This document shows positions 7,964-17,241 of a stretch of DNA of 64,000 nucleotides, piece by piece. The stretch covers positions 3,720,001 to 3,784,000 of the forward strand of contig NZ_CP071868.1 in NCBI RefSeq assembly GCF_017569225.1, written 5' to 3'. Source of the DNA: Pengzhenrongella sicca (GTDB lineage Bacteria; Actinomycetota; Actinomycetes; Actinomycetales; Cellulomonadaceae). Position numbers and translations under genes: made by a program. How positions within the stretch are numbered: the first letter of the stretch is position 1; each line of letters opens with the position of its first letter. A model generated the notes under the pieces. The model ran no database searches, was not told the DNA's origin, and was given only the letters and a program-made list of their open reading frames with translations.

Positions 7964-8691
7964 GAGTCCACCGCGTCGAGCATCGAGCCGTCGAGCAGGC
8001 CGAGGTCGGCCGAGGTTACGAGCCGGGACGTCACGGCATACTCCACGAGCCGGGCTCGGCGTTGCGTGGCCAGGCGGCCCGGCCCCCCGCGCAGGCCTTT
8101 GATTCCGACCCGGTCGAGCTTGTCGCAGACGTTGTCCAACTTCCGGTTGAATCGCGTCTGCGCCCAGCCGAGCCGCGCGGCGGCCGCCGCGGAGGACGGG
8201 ATCTGGGTCGTCGTCGAGCCGGGGTCACGCAGCAGCGGTTCGCTGAGCGCGACGATGAGGGCTCGTTGGGTCGTGGTCAGCGCGATCTGGCCGACGGTGG
8301 TCGTCCCGGTCTCCGGCCCGGACAGCACCCCGGTCGGCGCGAACGTGGCGTGCGCCGTCTCCAGGCTGACCTGGTACGTCGTCGGCCCAGCGGTGAAGAT
8401 CACGATCGTGGTGCCGAAGACCAACGGCAGGCGACCGCCCGGAGTCAGCCACGCCTGCATCCCGCCGGACGGCTCGGCGATCGTCGCCGACAGCCGCGAC
8501 CCGACGTTGCGCAGCCACCACATGCCGTCGACTAGCACAACCTCGAGGAACCGGCGATGCAGGTACGGGTTGTCGTCAAGACCGAGCGGCCCCTCTCGGC
8601 CCACGACGAACGGTTCGGTGGGCGACACCTCGAACCACTCCCCGCAGAACTCCAGCCGGCAAGCGCCCGTTGTCCCCTCGAGGTCGATCAT
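7960..8691 (-). CDS. FHA protein with C-terminal helix-turn-helix-like domain
   Basis: This 243-aa protein has a divergent FHA domain at ~10-110 (VVGREGPLGL, HRRFLEVV, LRNVGSR) in which the SxxH and NG signatures are weak, so phosphothreonine binding is uncertain. The C-terminal ~110 residues are helical, with a segment (SSAAAAARLGWAQTRFNRKL) that reads like a helix-turn-helix used in FHA-coupled transcription factors. It may link secretion status to gene expression or act as an adaptor for the motor ATPase encoded immediately downstream. The start at 8691 gives an ATGA overlap with the kinase gene; an in-frame ATG at 8703 is possible. Confidence 0.8.
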   Translation of the reverse strand: MIDLEGTTGACRLEFCGEWFEVSPTEPFVVGREGPLGLDDNPYLHRRFLEVVLVDGMWWLRNVGSRLSATIAEPSGGMQAWLTPGGRLPLVFGTTIVIFTAGPTTYQVSLETAHATFAPTGVLSGPETGTTTVGQIALTTTQRALIVALSEPLLRDPGSTTTQIPSSAAAAARLGWAQTRFNRKLDNVCDKLDRVGIKGLRGGPGRLATQRRARLVEYAVTSRLVTSADLGLLDGSMLDAVDS

Positions 8692-10277
8692 GGTCCGACA
8701 CATCCCGTCGCGGGCTCCGGCGAGCTGGTGCCGTTGGCGCGGCGCAGCAGCACCTCGAGGCAGGTCGTGCCGCCGGTCGCGGCCGGTACGGTCACCGCCG
8801 TCGCGGAGGTGGTGGTGTACGAGGCCTCCGTGCCCGGGACGGGAATTCGGTACAGATAGGTGTCACCATCTTCCGGGTCGGGGTTGCCCCAGGTGAACTG
8901 CGCCTGCGCGCCCTGCAGGGTGCCGACGACGGCGGTCGGCGCCGGGACGGGGCTGCCGACGGCGTCTACCGGGGCAGGTGCGGACGAGGAGCTGTCGCTG
9001 CCGCGGGCGTCGTCGGGAGGTGACCGCAGCGCCAGGAAGGCGCCGACCGCGACCAGGACGACGACGACTGCCGCCAGCACGGCCACCACGGGCGTGCGCC
9101 CGGCGGCATGCACGATGTCCGGCGCGACCGGATCCTCGGCGGGGGCTCGGTGGATCGTCGCCTCGACCGCCGGGCTCGCGATCCCCGGCCCGCGGAATTC
9201 ACGGACCACCGGCGTGCTCAGTTGGCCCCGGACGTCGGGCGGCGCGGCCGGCGCGCTCCCGGCCGGCGGCACGGAGGTGGCCGTGAGCGCCGGGTCGGCC
9301 GTCCCCCAGCCCGGCTGCCTCGGGGCGGGCACCACGTTCGGGCTGACCGTGACGACCGAGCGGATCCGGGTCGCGCCGTCGTCCTCGATCTCGTCCCGAT
9401 CCGGGGCCACCGAGTCGTCGCGGACCTCGACCTGGGTCACCGACATCCGCAGCTGCGACTGGACCTGCTGGAGCGCGCGGGCGAAGGACAGCGCGGACGG
9501 GTACCTCGCGGCCGGGGCCTTCGCCATCGCCGTCGCCAGCACCTGCTCGAGCGCGGGCGGGACGTCCGCACGGTCCAGGGGCGGCAGCGGGGTCGACCTG
9601 ATCCGCTCGGCCAGCGCACGCTTGCCGTTCTCGCCGCCGCGGATCTCGAAGGGCGTGCGGCCGGCCAGGAGCGAGTAGACCGTCGCCGCCAAGGAGTACA
9701 CGTCGCCGCTGAGGCCGGAGGCGACCTGCCCGCTCACCACCTCGGGCGGCGCCCACGGCACGGACAGGCCCTGGGCGACGTCGGCCTCGGCGGAGAGCAC
9801 CGAGATGCCGAAGTCGGTGAGTGCGGGGCCCCCATACTGGGTCATCAGGATGTTCGCCGGTTTGATGTCCCGGTGCCAGATCCCGGCTCGGTGCATCGTC
9901 TCGACCGCGCCGGCCAGCTCGATCCCGGTGCGCAGCGCCTCGTCGACGGCGAACGGGTCGGTCTTGTAGCGCGCGTCGAGGCTCGGCGGCGGGCAGTACT
10001 CCATCACGAGAAAGGGGCGGCCGTCCGGCGCGACTTCCGCTTGATACACCGTCACGATGCGCGGGTGCGCGGACAGGTGGGCCATGAGGTCGGCCTCGGC
10101 CTCGAACTGGCGCCGAGCGGCGCCGTCGGCCCGCACGTCCGCGAGCAGCACCTTGACCGCGACCTCCCGCCGTCGTTGGCGGTACAGGAAGACGTCGGCG
10201 AAGCCGCCCGAGCCCAGCAACGAGACGTACTCGAAACCGGGGAGCAGCGGCGGAACGGACGGCGCGCGGCGGCTCAT
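8688..10277 (-). CDS. Transmembrane Ser/Thr protein kinase (PknB-type)
   Basis: In this 529-aa protein, residues ~15-275 are a complete Hanks kinase: glycine loop GSGGFADV (~22-29), AVKVL lysine (~42), catalytic HRDIKPAN (~135-142), DFG (~155-157) and a PPE-type segment after the activation loop. A proline/alanine-rich juxtamembrane linker follows. A single membrane helix lies at ~396-417, with an outer C-terminal domain of ~100 residues that resembles a short fibronectin-like beta sandwich rather than PASTA repeats. It phosphorylates Ser/Thr, presumably on the FHA partners or secretion parts encoded beside it. Its outer domain could sense the envelope. Start ATG 10277 overlaps the upstream stop as ATGA. 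Confidence 0.93.
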   Translation of the reverse strand: MSRRAPSVPPLLPGFEYVSLLGSGGFADVFLYRQRRREVAVKVLLADVRADGAARRQFEAEADLMAHLSAHPRIVTVYQAEVAPDGRPFLVMEYCPPPSLDARYKTDPFAVDEALRTGIELAGAVETMHRAGIWHRDIKPANILMTQYGGPALTDFGISVLSAEADVAQGLSVPWAPPEVVSGQVASGLSGDVYSLAATVYSLLAGRTPFEIRGGENGKRALAERIRSTPLPPLDRADVPPALEQVLATAMAKAPAARYPSALSFARALQQVQSQLRMSVTQVEVRDDSVAPDRDEIEDDGATRIRSVVTVSPNVVPAPRQPGWGTADPALTATSVPPAGSAPAAPPDVRGQLSTPVVREFRGPGIASPAVEATIHRAPAEDPVAPDIVHAAGRTPVVAVLAAVVVVLVAVGAFLALRSPPDDARGSDSSSSAPAPVDAVGSPVPAPTAVVGTLQGAQAQFTWGNPDPEDGDTYLYRIPVPGTEASYTTTSATAVTVPAATGGTTCLEVLLRRANGTSSPEPATGCVGP

Positions 10278-11623
10278 GGCACGTCCTCAGCGGTCACGAT
10301 GATGCTCTCGCCCAGATCGAACTGGTCACCGGCGCGTACCGGCACGGGGTTGTTCGGCACGAGGCGCACGGGCGGCTGGCCGGGCCGCAGCAGCAGCGTG
10401 CCGTTACGCGAGCCGAGCTCGACCGCGAGGACGTTCCAGTCCTCGACCCGCAGCTCGAGGTGGCTGCGAGAGATCTCCCTTCCGCCCACCGCCACCAGCT
10501 GGGGGATGTCTCCTGCCTCGACCCGCGACGCCTGCGGGCGTCGCCCCAGGATCACTGTCCGGTCGAGGTCCACAGTGGCGCCCGAGCTCAGTCGCAGCCG
10601 GCCGAGCGCGGGCCGGGTACCCAGCTTGGGGTCACCGACGAAGGGCCCGCCGCACGTCCCGCAGGCCACCGCGTGCGGGGCGTTCGCGTGGCCCTGCGCG
10701 CAGAACCGCGACAGCACACCCGACCCGCTCGGCGCCGGCACGACGGGCGCGGGCGGCGAGCCGAGCAGCTCGGCGAGGTGGATCGTCTCGCCGTCATGGT
10801 CGCCGGCGCTCGCCTCGGGGCCCGGCGCCGGATCGCTCGCGTGCGCGGGCGCCCGCACGGCCGCGTGCTCGATGTCGTGGACCACGGTGTGGTCCCACAG
10901 GAACCCGTAGTCGGTCTCGCCCGAACCGTCGCCTCCCCTGTTCGGGACCGGTCCAGCGGCCGCTCCGGGGACTCCGGTGACGAGCTGCTCAGCGGTCTCG
11001 ATCCCGGGCTCCCCCGCTACGGTCTCCCCCGACCTGGTCAGCTCCAGCGCCGAGCCGACCACCGGGATGTCATCCGTCCCGCCGACCGCCGGAACGAGCT
11101 CCGCGGCGGCCGGACCGAGCTCCGCGGCCGGCACGACGCCCAGCTCCCGTTCGAGCCCGGTCGGAGGGAGGGCGAGCCGGACCGACGCCGCGAGCGCTAC
11201 GCCCCGGTCCAGGGTCAACGTGCGGCCGGAACCGTCGTCGTCGCGAGCCAGCTCGACCAGCTCGACCAGCTCGACCAGCGTCGGAGCGTCGACGGACTCC
11301 TCCCGCCAGCTGGTGACGTGCAGGCCGTCGACCTGCGCCGGCCGGGGGGCGGTGACCACCGCCCGGTAGTGCCCACGGACCAGCAGGTCGACCCGGCCGG
11401 CGGCGAGCACCGCGACCGCGAACGGCGGGAGATTGGACAGCCGGGTCCCGAGCGTGAGTGCCTCGAGCAGCACGGCCGCTCGCTCGCCGTCCGGTTCAGC
11501 CGGGCCGAGCGCCGCCCGTACGGCGGCGAGCACGTCGTCGGGAGTGGACGCCGGCAGCAGGGCCATCCCGTGGACCTCGACGACCGCGAGCTGGCTGCCC
11601 GGAACATAGCCTCCGCTGCTCAC
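10274..11623 (-). CDS. Zinc-ribbon and FHA domain protein
   Basis: This 449-aa protein has three parts. Residues ~10-170 form a conserved-looking alpha/beta domain of no recognised family. An acidic Pro/Ala-rich linker follows. A short zinc-ribbon-like motif at ~315-340 (FCAQGHANAP then ACGTCGG) leads into a C-terminal FHA domain (~345-445) with VILGRRP, REISRSHLEL and GSRNGTLLL. The SRSH and RNG residues used for phosphothreonine binding are present. No signal peptide or membrane helix is seen, so it is cytosolic. Its position between phosphatase and kinase, overlapped by both, argues that it is a docking adaptor of the same phospho-circuit. Confidence 0.88.
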   Translation of the reverse strand: MSSGGYVPGSQLAVVEVHGMALLPASTPDDVLAAVRAALGPAEPDGERAAVLLEALTLGTRLSNLPPFAVAVLAAGRVDLLVRGHYRAVVTAPRPAQVDGLHVTSWREESVDAPTLVELVELVELARDDDGSGRTLTLDRGVALAASVRLALPPTGLERELGVVPAAELGPAAAELVPAVGGTDDIPVVGSALELTRSGETVAGEPGIETAEQLVTGVPGAAAGPVPNRGGDGSGETDYGFLWDHTVVHDIEHAAVRAPAHASDPAPGPEASAGDHDGETIHLAELLGSPPAPVVPAPSGSGVLSRFCAQGHANAPHAVACGTCGGPFVGDPKLGTRPALGRLRLSSGATVDLDRTVILGRRPQASRVEAGDIPQLVAVGGREISRSHLELRVEDWNVLAVELGSRNGTLLLRPGQPPVRLVPNNPVPVRAGDQFDLGESIIVTAEDVP

Positions 11624-12435
11624 GACGTCCCCGCCATCGACTCGAACTCCTCGCGAGGAAGGGTGTCGTCGTCGACGTCGGTGATCGACGGGACGGTCCG
11701 GTCGTCGTCGTCCAGACCCCGCCGGTCGACGACGACGACCGTGACGTTGTCGTGGCCGCCCTGCGCCAGCGCCGCCCGGACCAGCGCGTCAGCGGACTGC
11801 TGCGGGCTGCCTGAGGTCCGCAGGAGGTCCGCGATCACGTCGTCCGACAGCTCGCCGGTCAGCCCGTCCGAACAGACGAGCATCCGGTCCCGCGGGCCGG
11901 CGGGCAGCATCCACAGCTCCGGCTTGACCTCGGCGAATGCTCCGACCGCTCGGGTCACGACGTGGCGGCGGGGGTAGCCGTCGGCCTCCGTGGGCGTGAG
12001 CTTGCCGGCGTCGATGAGCTCCTGGACCTCCGAGTGGTCGATCGTCACCTGCTCGAGCACGCCGTCGGCCGCCCGGTAAACCCGCGAGTCGCCGATATTG
12101 ACCACCAGCCAGTACGGCGCACCGCCGCGGCTGCCGAGCGCGACGCCGGCCAGGGTCGTGCCGGCGCCGCGACCCGGTGGAGTGCGTAGCCCCCGGATCC
12201 GGGCCGCACCCCGCTCGATCCGGTCGAACAGGTCCTCGGGCTCAACGCTTGCGCGGCCACGCAGGTCGTCGAACTCCTCCACCACGATCGCCGACGCGAC
12301 CTCCCCCGCGTCATGCCCGCCCATGCCGTCAGCGACGACGAACACCGGCGAATCGGCCAGGTAGGAGTCCTCGTTGCCGCTACGGCGCCCGGTCGCGGTC
12401 GCCACTCCCCACTCAAGATCGAAGCCCTCGCTCAC
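11620..12435 (-). CDS. PP2C-family Ser/Thr phosphatase
   Basis: This 271-aa protein spans one PP2C domain, about the length of bacterial PstP catalytic domains, without a membrane anchor. Metal-binding motifs are intact: NEDS (~21-24), ADGMGGHDAGE (~35-45), NIGDSRVYR (~115-123), CSDGLTGELSD (~190-200) and GGHDNVTVVVV (~232-242). It removes phosphate from Ser/Thr and should oppose the kinase two genes downstream. GTG 12435 overlaps the preceding stop (GTGA) and has GGAGG 4 nt upstream; a longer frame upstream would run into the RDD-FHA gene and has no PP2C features. Confidence 0.93.
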   Translation of the reverse strand: MSEGFDLEWGVATATGRRSGNEDSYLADSPVFVVADGMGGHDAGEVASAIVVEEFDDLRGRASVEPEDLFDRIERGAARIRGLRTPPGRGAGTTLAGVALGSRGGAPYWLVVNIGDSRVYRAADGVLEQVTIDHSEVQELIDAGKLTPTEADGYPRRHVVTRAVGAFAEVKPELWMLPAGPRDRMLVCSDGLTGELSDDVIADLLRTSGSPQQSADALVRAALAQGGHDNVTVVVVDRRGLDDDDRTVPSITDVDDDTLPREEFESMAGTS

Positions 12436-13703
12436 TGCGCCTCCACCCGGAACGTCCGCGAACCCAGGTGGACGACCGTGCCGGACTCCGCGCGCACCCA
12501 CTCGCCGGGCTGCATCGGCGTGCGCACCCCGGCACGCTCGATCGAGGACCCGTTCGTCGAGTGCAGATCACACACCCACAGCCCGCCGTCACCGAGGACG
12601 AACTCCAGGTGGGTCTTCGACACGGACCTGCTCGAGTCGGCCAGCGGCACGAGGTGGCTCACCGGCTCGCCGCCGACGACCGGATCCCGGCCGATCCGGC
12701 CGCGACCGGCCACCGGCAGCAGGTCACCGGTGTCGAAGACCAGTCGCACCGCGGCCACCGGCGCTGCGGCGGCCGGCGACATCATGGTCAGCTCGGCGTC
12801 GTCATCGTCGTCGTCGGCCGCGTTCGGCGGTGCGGGCGGCGGCGAGAACGGGACGCCGCCGGCCGGCCCGAACGGTCGAGCGACGAACGCGGCGGGTGGA
12901 GGCGGGGGCGGCGGCGGCGCGGCACCGAGGCCGGCGGGCGCCGACTGCCCGGGCGCCGACAGACCGGGGACCGCCGAGATGATGCCGGCACCCGATCCCG
13001 CGGACAAGCTCGACTGCGCGGAGGGTTGCGGACCTCCGAGCGCAGGCGGAGCCGGCGTCGAGGCCGGCGCGACCCGCACCACGGACGGCGTGACGGGATC
13101 GGGAAATGCCGCCCCGGGCCCAGGGTGCGCGTCGACCGGAGCGGCGAGGGGAGTTTCTGCCCACGGTCGCACCGGCGCCGGCGGCTGAGGCGTCGGCACG
13201 ACCATCGCACCGATCTCGGGCGCCACCGGGTCACGCCCGGCACGAAGGTCGATCAGGAACACGCCCGCGGCCTTGTCGTGCCACCCGCGCAAGAGCCGGT
13301 CCCCGTCCCAGAACACGGAGAGGACGACCAGCAGCGACCCTGCGGGGATGACTGCCGCGACGGCGAGCAGCAGGTAGCGGCCGAACGTGCGTCCCCAGCC
13401 CGGGACATCGCCACCTGGGACGGCGAGCGTCCGGATCGCGACGGCGCGCTTGCCGATCGTCTGACCACTCGTGGCGTGCAGGCGCCACTGCACGAAGCCC
13501 CACCCCAGGATGGCGACGGTGACGATCAGCACGGGGCTGGCACCGGCACCGTTCGCCAGGCCGAAGGCCACCACCTCGATGAGGATCGTCAGCCCCGAAT
13601 CGATGAGCGAGGCACCGACACGACGCCCGACAGGAGCGGGCACCGTTCCGTGCAGCGCCGCCCCGAGGATCGCCGGATCGGGAGTGGTTCTCATCGTGCT
13701 CAT
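12432..13703 (-). CDS. RDD membrane protein with C-terminal FHA domain
   Basis: This 423-aa protein begins with an RDD-family membrane domain (~15-165) with helices near 40-60, 70-88 and 125-148 and the characteristic GQTIGKRAVAIR and WHDKAAG phrases. A long Pro/Ala-rich linker follows, including eight consecutive prolines and an acidic DDDDDD patch. The FHA domain (~320-420) has GRIGRDP, SVSKTHLEF and HSTNGSSIERAG, so ligand residues are present. It would place a phosphothreonine reader at the membrane beside the motor ATPase. The start at 13703 has GGAGG 6 nt upstream and an ATGA overlap with the previous gene. Confidence 0.9.
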   Translation of the reverse strand: MSTMRTTPDPAILGAALHGTVPAPVGRRVGASLIDSGLTILIEVVAFGLANGAGASPVLIVTVAILGWGFVQWRLHATSGQTIGKRAVAIRTLAVPGGDVPGWGRTFGRYLLLAVAAVIPAGSLLVVLSVFWDGDRLLRGWHDKAAGVFLIDLRAGRDPVAPEIGAMVVPTPQPPAPVRPWAETPLAAPVDAHPGPGAAFPDPVTPSVVRVAPASTPAPPALGGPQPSAQSSLSAGSGAGIISAVPGLSAPGQSAPAGLGAAPPPPPPPPAAFVARPFGPAGGVPFSPPPAPPNAADDDDDDAELTMMSPAAAAPVAAVRLVFDTGDLLPVAGRGRIGRDPVVGGEPVSHLVPLADSSRSVSKTHLEFVLGDGGLWVCDLHSTNGSSIERAGVRTPMQPGEWVRAESGTVVHLGSRTFRVEAQ

Positions 13704-16021
13704 CGCTGTCCTCCTGCTCGAGCCCTTGACCTGCGAATGGCCGTGCGCCCCGCGACCGCGGGTCGTATCCGCCGTCTCTCCGCGACCAGCGAACGCACCG
13801 AGAACCGCGCCCGGAGCCGCGCCCAACGGCCCACCGACCCTGACATCGCCGCGACGACCGCGTCGACCTGCCGCCACATTTCGGCGACGTCGGCCTCGTC
13901 CGGTTCGCCGGCGCCGAACACGGCCGTGTCGGCCGTCGCCGCGAGCGGTGCGAGCTCGGCCCGCGGGTAGCGCTCGGCGAGCAGGACGGCGGTCTCCCGA
14001 CGGGTCGCGCCGCCCGGAACCCGGGTGCCGAGGTCCGCGGCACGGTCAAGGACTTCGTGCCAGCCACCGCTCACGCGGGCGGCCGGCTCGTCGGCCCTGG
14101 CCCGCCGGCGCCGGCGCCGGCGCTTGAGCCAGGCGACCAGCACGAGCGGCCCCGCGAGCAGGAGCGCCGGGATCAGCGCGAGCGCGGCGGTCCGCAGCGC
14201 CGGGAGCCACCACGGGTCCAGCTCGCTCGGGCGGAGCTCGCCCTTGTCCTGCCGGGTGTTCGGGGGCAACTCGGCGGGCGCCTGCAGCGGCGCGGGCGGC
14301 TGCAGCACCTGCGGCTTGGGATTCGAGCGCGGCTTCGGCGCCTGCTGGTTGGCGGTCTGATCCTTCGGCGGGGTCGGGTCGAACGCCACCCAGCCGGCGT
14401 CGGCGAAGTCCACCTCGACCCAGGCGTGCACGTCGTCGCCGGTGATCGAGACCGTGCCGGACGCCGTCGCGTCGGCGGGGTAGAAGCCCATCACCACCCG
14501 GGCCGGGATGCCGAGCTGGCGGGCCATCAGGGCCATCGCGACGGCGTACTGCTCGTCGTCGCCGATCATCTGGTCCGCACTCAGGAGCGACGCGATCCGC
14601 TCGGCCGTGTGCCCCGATCGCGAGACGGCTTCGCCCTCCAACCCATGGCTGAAGAAGCCTTGGGTGGACAGCGACGTCTGCAGGTTGCGGACGGCGGTGA
14701 TCGAGTCGGTTCCGGCGCCGGCCAGCTCGCCCGCGGATGCCTGCACCGCGTCCGGCACGTTGGTCGTCGCGGGCAGGGTGACGGTGGCGAACTGCTGTCC
14801 TGTGAGCTCGTCGTCGGTCCACGTCCGCGGCAGCACGACATCGAGCTCGTAGGTGTCGCCGGGCGAGAGCCCGGCCGTCGTGATCGCGACCCCGGTGCGC
14901 TGGTTGTAGTAGACGGACTGGGCGAGCGTCGTCGCGCGCGGGCCCGAGAAGGTGATCGAACGCAGGTCGCCCGCATCTGGCACCCACACCCCGGAATAGG
15001 CCGTCGACGTGATCTTCAGCTGGGTGGTCACCCCGGTCCCCGGCAGCGTGCTCGACACCGATGCGAACGTCGCGCCGATCCCTGCCTCGGTGACGTCGTA
15101 CACGACACCGTCGTAGCCGTCGAGAGTGGCCAGCCGGATCCGTGCGCCGGCCGGCAGCCCGTCGACGGTGAACAGCACGTCCTTGGCGTGGTCCTTGACG
15201 TACGACCTGAACCCGACGAGCGGGCTGTGGTAGGCGCGCAGGTCGAGCGGGGGCACAACCGTCTCGCGCAGCGTGTGCCGAGGCACGGCCGCCGCCGTGA
15301 GCGGCACCAGGAGGAACGCCGCCGCGCCCACACCGACCAGCATGAGCGCTCCGGACGAGAGCCGCGAACGCGCCAGCGCGGCGCGCGCACCGGCCTCGAC
15401 GTCGGCGGTATGGCTGGTCGCCAGCGCTCTCGACTCCCGGCGCCAGACCGCCCAGCCCACCGCGACCGCCGCGAACACCGAGCCCTGCACGGCCGGCTCC
15501 GCAGGCTCGATCGTGCCGAGCGCGATGGGCGTCACGAACGCGACGATCGCGGGCAGCAGCGCCCACCACGGCCGGGTCGATCGCAGCGCGAGCGAGGCGG
15601 TCACGACCGCGGTGAGCAGCCCGGTGAGCAGCGGCACGACCAGAACCGACGGGTGCTCGCCGACCGGCGGGGTCAGGGTGAGCACGTCTTTCCAGGCCCT
15701 GATGGCGGCGACCAGCACGGCACGGGTGGAGTCCAGCGTGGGTAGCACCCGAGACACCGTCCCGTCGGGCACGGCAATCGGCACGGCGACGAGCAGGTAC
15801 CCGACGATGACGGAGGCGGCGAGGGTGAGCGGCCCCCACCGGCGTGCGGCACCAACCATCGCGAGCAGCAGCCCGAGGGCCAGGCCGGCGCCAGCCGCCG
15901 CCGCCCACCGAGTGCCGCCGAACGCCGGTCCGAAGCCGACCAGACCTGCACCGACCAGCACGGCCGAGGCGACGACGTCGACGGCCTGGGCGATCGGGCC
16001 ACGTGCCGGCGCGCGGTTCAT
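13700..16021 (-). CDS. TgpA/DUF3488-type transglutaminase-like membrane protein, probably inactive
   Basis: This 773-aa protein starts with about seven membrane helices (~10-235), then an outer domain holding a transglutaminase-like core (~480-555), and a final helix (~640-662) with a basic cytosolic tail. In the core the usual G-x-C-E-x-F-A motif reads GDDEQYAVAM, so the catalytic cysteine position is aspartate (~486). The histidine (DVHAWVEV, ~531) and aspartate (FDPTP, ~548) remain. It is therefore more likely a binding or scaffold domain than a peptidase or cross-linker. MoxR, DUF58 and DUF3488 genes commonly occur as a trio, as here. ATG 16021 overlaps the upstream stop (ATGA). Confidence 0.88.
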   Translation of the reverse strand: MNRAPARGPIAQAVDVVASAVLVGAGLVGFGPAFGGTRWAAAAGAGLALGLLLAMVGAARRWGPLTLAASVIVGYLLVAVPIAVPDGTVSRVLPTLDSTRAVLVAAIRAWKDVLTLTPPVGEHPSVLVVPLLTGLLTAVVTASLALRSTRPWWALLPAIVAFVTPIALGTIEPAEPAVQGSVFAAVAVGWAVWRRESRALATSHTADVEAGARAALARSRLSSGALMLVGVGAAAFLLVPLTAAAVPRHTLRETVVPPLDLRAYHSPLVGFRSYVKDHAKDVLFTVDGLPAGARIRLATLDGYDGVVYDVTEAGIGATFASVSSTLPGTGVTTQLKITSTAYSGVWVPDAGDLRSITFSGPRATTLAQSVYYNQRTGVAITTAGLSPGDTYELDVVLPRTWTDDELTGQQFATVTLPATTNVPDAVQASAGELAGAGTDSITAVRNLQTSLSTQGFFSHGLEGEAVSRSGHTAERIASLLSADQMIGDDEQYAVAMALMARQLGIPARVVMGFYPADATASGTVSITGDDVHAWVEVDFADAGWVAFDPTPPKDQTANQQAPKPRSNPKPQVLQPPAPLQAPAELPPNTRQDKGELRPSELDPWWLPALRTAALALIPALLLAGPLVLVAWLKRRRRRRRARADEPAARVSGGWHEVLDRAADLGTRVPGGATRRETAVLLAERYPRAELAPLAATADTAVFGAGEPDEADVAEMWRQVDAVVAAMSGSVGRWARLRARFSVRSLVAERRRIRPAVAGRTAIRRSRARAGGQR

Positions 16022-17241
16022 CCGGCGACCCGGCGCATAACCTGCGGCAGCTGCTCGAGGGCGCCGAGGGTGACCACGACAAGGTTGCCCAGTGAGCGGC
16101 GTGAGACCTGCTCCCCGGGGGCGCAGCGGACGGCGACGTTGAGCGCGTTCACCGGAAGTCGCGTGCTCGCCGCGAGCAGGCTGGTGGAGCCCACCGCCGT
16201 CCCGCCGACGAGCAGCACCGCCGAGGCATCGGGCACCTCGCCTCCGACGGCCCGGCCGACCGCGGCGAGGCCGCGGTCTCGCTCGTCCGCCTCGAGCAGG
16301 CACAACGCGTCAAGGAATCGGATGGCGGTGCCCGCCCGCAGCTGCCCGCGCGAGGTGAGCACCGAGAGCTGCTTCTCCTCCCGGATCGCCTGCATCCCAA
16401 TCGAGCCCGCGACCGAGATCGCCAGCTCGAGCTCGTCGGGGTCTGCGTAGTCGGCCGCGCAGGTGGATAGCCCCACCACGAGGTGAGATCGGCGGGTCTC
16501 CTCGAACTGCCGGACGACGAGTCGCCCGGTGCGCGCCGTCGTCCGCCAATGGATCGAGCGCCGGTCGTCGCCGGCGACGTAGTCACGCAGGGCGTGGAAG
16601 GCGATGTCGTTGCTCGACAGATCCTGCGTGGGCAACCCCTCGATGTCCCGTAGGAAGCCCGCCGAGGCCCCGTCCAGCGAGACGGTTCGCGGGTGCACGT
16701 ACAGGTCCATCGGGTCGGTCCAGCGCACCTGTCGACGCAGCAGGCCGAGCGGGTCGCCGCGCACCGAGCTCACCGGTCCGAGCACGACGAGCCCGCGCCG
16801 ATGGGTGGGAAGGACGAACATCTCCTCGTGCTCGGCGCCGCCGGCGAGCCGTGGCAGCCGGAACGTCGCCAGGCCTGAGCCGACCGGCAGCTCCACCCGG
16901 GCCGGCAGCGTGGTCCGCGTACCGACGTTGCGGATCGTTAGCTCGCCGCTCGCGCGGTTGCCGACCACCACCCGCTGCTGCCCCAGGTCCAGCGTGACCG
17001 CGTACGAGGACCGGCCGATGGCGAACGCCACCGCAACCGCAAGCAGAAGAGTCCCCGCGACGGCGAGCGTCCACCCCTCGAGCCAGCCGAGCCGCCGGCC
17101 TGCCCAGGCGCCGACGAGCGCGGCCGCGAGGACGAGCCAGCCCGCCGGCCCGACGACGGCGAGCATCGGAGCCAGCGAGCGGCGCACGGAGGCGAACGCC
17201 CGAGCGACGGGCACTGCCACCTCCTCGACCAGCAAGCTCAT
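16018..17241 (-). CDS. DUF58 protein
   Basis: This 407-aa protein has two adjacent membrane helices at ~28-48 and ~55-75, then a beta-rich region (~80-190) and the DUF58 core with the family signature RDYVAGDDRRSIHWRTTART (~225-244). The C-terminal part looks like a von Willebrand A-like fold without a full MIDAS. DUF58 proteins work with MoxR ATPases and transglutaminase-like membrane proteins, probably in assembling or activating envelope complexes. Start and stop both overlap neighbours by four bases, placing it firmly inside the operon. Confidence 0.9.
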   Translation of the reverse strand: MSLLVEEVAVPVARAFASVRRSLAPMLAVVGPAGWLVLAAALVGAWAGRRLGWLEGWTLAVAGTLLLAVAVAFAIGRSSYAVTLDLGQQRVVVGNRASGELTIRNVGTRTTLPARVELPVGSGLATFRLPRLAGGAEHEEMFVLPTHRRGLVVLGPVSSVRGDPLGLLRRQVRWTDPMDLYVHPRTVSLDGASAGFLRDIEGLPTQDLSSNDIAFHALRDYVAGDDRRSIHWRTTARTGRLVVRQFEETRRSHLVVGLSTCAADYADPDELELAISVAGSIGMQAIREEKQLSVLTSRGQLRAGTAIRFLDALCLLEADERDRGLAAVGRAVGGEVPDASAVLLVGGTAVGSTSLLAASTRLPVNALNVAVRCAPGEQVSRRSLGNLVVVTLGALEQLPQVMRRVAG

